Assembly: GCF_026162425.1 (NCBI RefSeq) | Contig: NZ_JAOBQJ010000005.1 | Span: forward strand, 372,001 to 436,000 | Direction of reading: 5' to 3' | DNA length: 64,000 bases | Source of the DNA: Flexivirga meconopsidis | GTDB lineage: Bacteria; Actinomycetota; Actinomycetes; Actinomycetales; Dermatophilaceae | Shown here: positions 61,402-64,000 of the stretch, piece by piece | Layout of the letters: each line of letters begins with the position of its first letter | Position numbering within the stretch: position 1 is the stretch's first letter | Program-made: the position numbers and the translations under genes | The notes under the pieces: generated by a model | What the model was told of the DNA's origin: nothing | Databases searched by the model: none | Seen by the model: only the letters and a program-made list of their open reading frames with translations

Positions 61402-62244
61402 GTGACGACCACCCTCGACATCACTCCACTGCGCTCACTGGTCGCGATCGCGGGTTCGGGCGGCTTCCACCGTGCGGCAGCGACGCTGCACCTGACACAG
61501 TCCGCGGTCAGTCAGCACGTGCGCAAGCTGGAGCAGGCAACCGGACACCGCCTCGTCGAGCGCATCGGCCGGCAGACCAGGTTCACCTCCGATGGCGAGC
61601 GGCTGCTCGCCGAGGCGCGCCGCATCCTTGCCGCGCACGACGACGCCGTCCGCCTCTTCGAGGCGGGCACGTCGCGCACGTTGACCATCGGCGCCTCCGA
61701 GCACGCGGCCGAGATGCTCCTGCCGGAGATCTCGGCCGCCCTGCACGAGAGCCACCCCGAGCAGCCGGTGCGCTTCCGGCTGGACCGCACGGCCAATGTG
61801 CAACAGGCGTTCGCCGCCGGCGCGGTCGATCTCGTGGTCCTCGCCGAGGTCGGCGAGGCGCCGCCCGCCGAACGCAGCCGCCTGCGCCTCACCTGGTATG
61901 CCGCGCCCGACTTCGCCGTCGATGCACCCGGACCGCTGCAGGTGATCGCCTTCGACGAGCCGTGCATGTTGCGCGCACCGACCTTCGACACCCTCGGCGC
62001 GGCCGGCATCGACTACGACGTGGTTGCCGAGGTGAGCTTCCTGTCCGGCGGGCACTCGGCCACCCGCGCCGGCCTGGGGGTGATCCTGCTGCCCACGCTG
62101 GACCGCGCGCCGGAAGGTTTGCAGGAGGTGTCCGCACTGCCGGAGCCCCCGCCCGCGCGGATGGTGGTGCGGGCCGCGCCGGACGTGCCGCGCGCCGCCG
62201 CGCGCGCAGTGACCTCCGCCGTACGCCGGGCCATGCGCGGGTGA
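61402..62244 (+). CDS. LysR-family transcriptional regulator
   Basis: This 280-residue regulator has the N-terminal winged helix LRSLVAIAGSGGFHRAAATL, then HLTQSAVSQHVRKLEQATGH, and the effector domain from about residue 90 (TLTIGASEHAAEMLLPEISA). The C-terminal half holds AGLGVILLPTLDRAP. The start is GTG. It diverges from the EamA transporter with two operator-like dyads between, so it likely activates transporter expression in response to an exported compound. Confidence 0.92.
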   Translation: MTTTLDITPLRSLVAIAGSGGFHRAAATLHLTQSAVSQHVRKLEQATGHRLVERIGRQTRFTSDGERLLAEARRILAAHDDAVRLFEAGTSRTLTIGASEHAAEMLLPEISAALHESHPEQPVRFRLDRTANVQQAFAAGAVDLVVLAEVGEAPPAERSRLRLTWYAAPDFAVDAPGPLQVIAFDEPCMLRAPTFDTLGAAGIDYDVVAEVSFLSGGHSATRAGLGVILLPTLDRAPEGLQEVSALPEPPPARMVVRAAPDVPRAAARAVTSAVRRAMRG

Positions 62245-62264
62245 CCCGCCGGTCCCGCGCATTT

Positions 62265-62434
62265 CTCACCGATAAGGTGGCTGACGCGCCGAAGATCCGG
62301 GCCGGCACGGCGCGTCGCCCACCTTTTCGGTGAGTTCCGGGCCCGCACGGCGCGTCGCCCACCTTTTCGGTGAGTTCCGGGCCCGCACGGCGCGTCGCCC
62401 ACCTTTTCGGTGAGTTCCGGGCCCGCACGGCGCG
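62265..62434. repeat. Interspersed CACC...GGTGAG repeat, locus B: dyad plus 40-bp tandem repeats
   Basis: An inverted copy (62265-62291) pairs with the first direct copy (62308-62334) at 24 of 27 positions around a 16-nt loop. From 62305 a 40-bp unit beginning GCACGGCGCGTCGCCC is repeated exactly three times (62305-62344, 62345-62384, 62385-62424), and a fourth copy stops after ten bases. The same hairpin type occurs at 42491-42562. Confidence 0.85.
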
Positions 62435-62460
62435 GCCGGACACACCCCCGCGCAAACGCA

Positions 62461-62494
62461 AGTACGGCTCCCGATCTTGATCGGAAGCCGTACT
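62461..62494 (-). terminator. tRNA operon terminator
   Basis: AGTACGGCTCCCGATC (62461-62476) and GATCGGAAGCCGTACT (62479-62494) form a 16-bp stem with one mismatch and a 2-nt DNA gap. It is 9 bp past the tRNA-Glu 3' end on the minus strand and probably ends the tRNA transcript. Confidence 0.7.
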
Positions 62495-62503
62495 CGTCAA
62501 ACG

Positions 62504-62576
62504 TGACCCCAGCGGGATTCGAACCCGCGTTACCGCCGTGAGAGGGCGACGTACTAGGCCGCTATACGATGGGGCC
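62504..62576 (-). tRNA. tRNA-Glu (CTC)
   Basis: The 73-nt cloverleaf reads on the minus strand with acceptor GGCCCCA/TGGGGTC, anticodon loop CCCTCTCACGG with anticodon CTC, and T-arm GGGTTCGAATCCC. The discriminator base is A and no CCA is encoded. It lies 61 bp after the tRNA-Gln gene in the same direction, after gltX and a HAD gene. Confidence 0.95.
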
Positions 62577-62582
62577 GCGGCT

Positions 62583-62615
62583 GGCAGAACATTACCGGTT
62601 ACCGGCAGTTCTGCC
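62583..62615 (-). terminator. Hairpin between the tRNA genes
   Basis: GGCAGAAC (62583-62590) and GTTCTGCC (62608-62615) form a perfect 8-bp stem between the two tRNA genes. It may be a processing signal or a partial terminator in the tRNA precursor. Confidence 0.35.
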
Positions 62616-62637
62616 CAATCGGTGATCGCTCACCGAC

Positions 62638-62712
62638 TGGCTGGGGTACCAGGACTCGAACCTAGACTAACTGAACCAGAATCAGTCGTGCTGCCAATTA
62701 CACCATACCCCA
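62638..62712 (-). tRNA. tRNA-Gln (CTG)
   Basis: The minus-strand cloverleaf has acceptor TGGGGTA/TACCCCA, anticodon stem ACTGA/TCAGT around TTCTGGT with anticodon CTG, T-arm GGTTCGAGTCC, discriminator G, and an encoded CCA (62640-62638). Actinobacteria charge this tRNA with Glu via GltX and then amidate it, so its place next to gltX and tRNA-Glu is functionally coherent. Confidence 0.95.
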
Positions 62713-62772
62713 AGGGGGTATCACTCCCGTGCTGCCGGTGACCGGCCGTGCGGGGTGAACCGAGGAGAAACC

Positions 62773-63579
62773 TTACCGGGCAGGTGCCGTTCGGCCCAAA
62801 TCGAGCACCGCCAGACCGGCCGCGTCCGGCCGCAATTGGTCGAGGCCTGTGATGACCGGCACATCATCGGGCGCGGTGGCGTCCGAGATCGCCGCGTCGG
62901 GTGCGTGGCCGACCTCGGTATGACGGGGGCGGCGTAACCAGATCGGCTGCAGCCCGGCGCGGGCGGGGCCGAGCACGTCGGCTTCGAACTCGTCGCCGAT
63001 GTACGCCGTGCGCGACGGGTCGCTGCCGAGCTCTGCGACGGCGTGCCGGAAGACCGCTGGGTCCGGTTTGCCGACGCCGAGCGTGTCGCGGGTGACGACC
63101 GGTCCCAGCCGCCCTTCGAGCCCGAGAGCCGAAAGCTTCGACTGCGTCGCCGCCGCGGACGAATTGGTCAACGCGCCGAAGCGCAGGCCGGCCGCGGCGC
63201 AGGCGTCGAGGAAGGGCAGCACGTCGTCGTAGACCCGCTGCCGCTCGAGGAACGCCGGACGGAAGGCCGCCTCATAGACGTCGATCGCATCGTCGGGAAG
63301 CGAACGCCCTTGTGCCGCACCGACTTCGGCGAGTCGGGCGGCCCGCATCTGCTCGAAATCGAGTTCTCCTGCGGTGTAGCGCTTGAAGAACCCTCCTGGG
63401 TCGCTGCGAAAGCGACGGGCCGCGGCCTGGCGCCATACGTCCGACTCGTCCGGCCAGACCGCCGCCATCGCCACCTCGCCGGCCCCGATCATCGCCGCGG
63501 TCGTGTCGAGCAGCGTGTCGTCGATGTCCAGGAGCACCGCGTGGACCGGCAGTGTCCCGGCTGCCTGCGTCACCCCCAC
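62773..63579 (-). CDS. HAD-superfamily hydrolase
   Basis: This 268-residue protein has the HAD motif I VLLDIDDTLLDTT, motif II ALTNSSAAA, motif III Lys in GVGKPDPAVFRHA, and motif IV YIGDEFEADVLGP. The cap domain inserted after motif I is helical (C1 type). It is a phosphatase of unknown substrate. The start is one of two GTG codons (63579 or 63573) just after the gltX stop, so it is probably co-transcribed with gltX. Confidence 0.85.
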   Translation of the reverse strand: MGVTQAAGTLPVHAVLLDIDDTLLDTTAAMIGAGEVAMAAVWPDESDVWRQAAARRFRSDPGGFFKRYTAGELDFEQMRAARLAEVGAAQGRSLPDDAIDVYEAAFRPAFLERQRVYDDVLPFLDACAAAGLRFGALTNSSAAATQSKLSALGLEGRLGPVVTRDTLGVGKPDPAVFRHAVAELGSDPSRTAYIGDEFEADVLGPARAGLQPIWLRRPRHTEVGHAPDAAISDATAPDDVPVITGLDQLRPDAAGLAVLDLGRTAPAR

Positions 63580-63580
63580 G

Positions 63581-64000
63581 TCAGAGCGAGTCGCGCAGCG
63601 CCTGCAACCGCCGCATCGTCGAGGCCTTGCCGAGGATCTCCATCGACTCGAAGAGCGGCGGAGAGACCCGCTGCCCCGACACGGCCGTGCGGATCGGACC
63701 GAACGCCAGCCGCGGCTTGATGCCGAGGCCGTCGACGATCGCGGTGCGCAGTGCCTCCTCGAGCCGGTCGGCGGTCCACTCCAGACCGGAGCCGTCCGGG
63801 TTGCCGATCGCCCCGCTGATCGGCTCGAGCGCGGCGATCGCCGCATCCAGCACCTGAGGAGCGCTCTCCTTCAACTGCTTTCGCGCGTCGTCGGCGATCT
63901 CGAGCTTGTCGTCGGCGACGAAGAACGGAGCCACCAGCGGGGTCGCCTCGGTCAGCAGATTGATGCGCGTCTGGATCAGCGGCACGATCGCATTGAGCCG
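63581..64000 (-). CDS. gltX: Glutamate--tRNA ligase, 3' end
   Basis: The C-terminal 139 residues of GltX are visible: RLNAIVPLIQTRI, then TEATPLVAPFFVADDKLEI, the anticodon-binding helical domain, and the end GQRVSPPLFESMEILGKAST. The start lies outside the window. The enzyme charges tRNA-Glu and, in this phylum, tRNA-Gln; both tRNA genes follow downstream on the same strand. Confidence 0.93.
   Translation of the reverse strand, partial: RLNAIVPLIQTRINLLTEATPLVAPFFVADDKLEIADDARKQLKESAPQVLDAAIAALEPISGAIGNPDGSGLEWTADRLEEALRTAIVDGLGIKPRLAFGPIRTAVSGQRVSPPLFESMEILGKASTMRRLQALRDSL

Noticed and set aside
62305-62434. CRISPR array
   Set aside because: The 40-bp units are contiguous and identical, with no unique spacers and no cas genes nearby. 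It is a tandem repeat.
62504-62712. Integration site of a genomic island at the tRNA genes
   Set aside because: No integrase, no tRNA 3' end duplication and no composition change were seen in the flanks.

Overview
The window is a high-GC actinobacterial chromosome segment that ends inside a gene at both edges. It carries MEP-pathway isoprenoid genes, an F420 guanylyltransferase (cofC), a DinB/maleylpyruvate-isomerase-like (possibly mycothiol-dependent) protein, four-cysteine L28 and L32, a lysine-tailed HU and the gene order thiL-RAM-DUF3515-ddl ... gpsA-plsC-cofC-CSD-hup-leuDC-IclR-tRNAs-gltX. This fits Micrococcales, perhaps Dermacoccaceae or Intrasporangiaceae; the family placement is inference. 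There is no rRNA, integrase, transposase, prophage or CRISPR array.

Layout. 1-9.7 kb is accessory: an AidB-like flavoprotein, a PPOX flavoprotein overlapping a domain-permuted CoA transferase, DoxX, GNAT, DUF402, and a NarL-type two-component pair facing an internally shortened DUF2867 gene coupled to a membrane protein. 9.7-20.3 kb holds dxr, rseP and ispG on the minus strand, split by a methyltransferase and a large lipoprotein, and preceded by a three-gene type VII secretion-like cassette that overlaps the start of dxr. 20.4-23.6 kb has an aldehyde dehydrogenase, cutC and a secreted metallophosphoesterase.

23.7-31.5 kb is a LacI-governed sugar locus: two ABC permeases, a binding lipoprotein, a GH36 alpha-galactosidase and an M81-type hydrolase in one run, with the regulator divergent and a perfect palindrome between them. 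31.5-35.9 kb has an M3 peptidase and mutM-rnc-rpmF-DUF177. 36-42 kb has a membrane protein behind a BlaI/CopY-like box and coaD-rsmD-recG-fakA-like. rpmB, a repeat-filled gap, a DUF1203 gene and an SSS symporter with a small partner follow to 45.2 kb.

45.3-58.2 kb is the conserved thiL to IclR block, interrupted by a PLP lyase and a MarR/isochorismatase-like/FUSC operon whose isochorismatase lacks the usual cysteine. 58.2-62.2 kb is accessory again: a MerR regulator divergent from DUF4188-SRPBCC with a MerR-type 19-bp-spacer promoter, a GGCT-like gene, and a LysR/EamA pair. The window closes with a repeat cluster, tRNA-Glu, tRNA-Gln, a HAD hydrolase and the 3' end of gltX.

The most unusual items are the interspersed CACC...GGTGAG hairpin repeat family (42.4-42.6 and 62.26-62.43 kb), the MerR promoter, the type VII-like cassette fused to dxr, the permuted CoA transferase, and the Cys-less isochorismatase operon.
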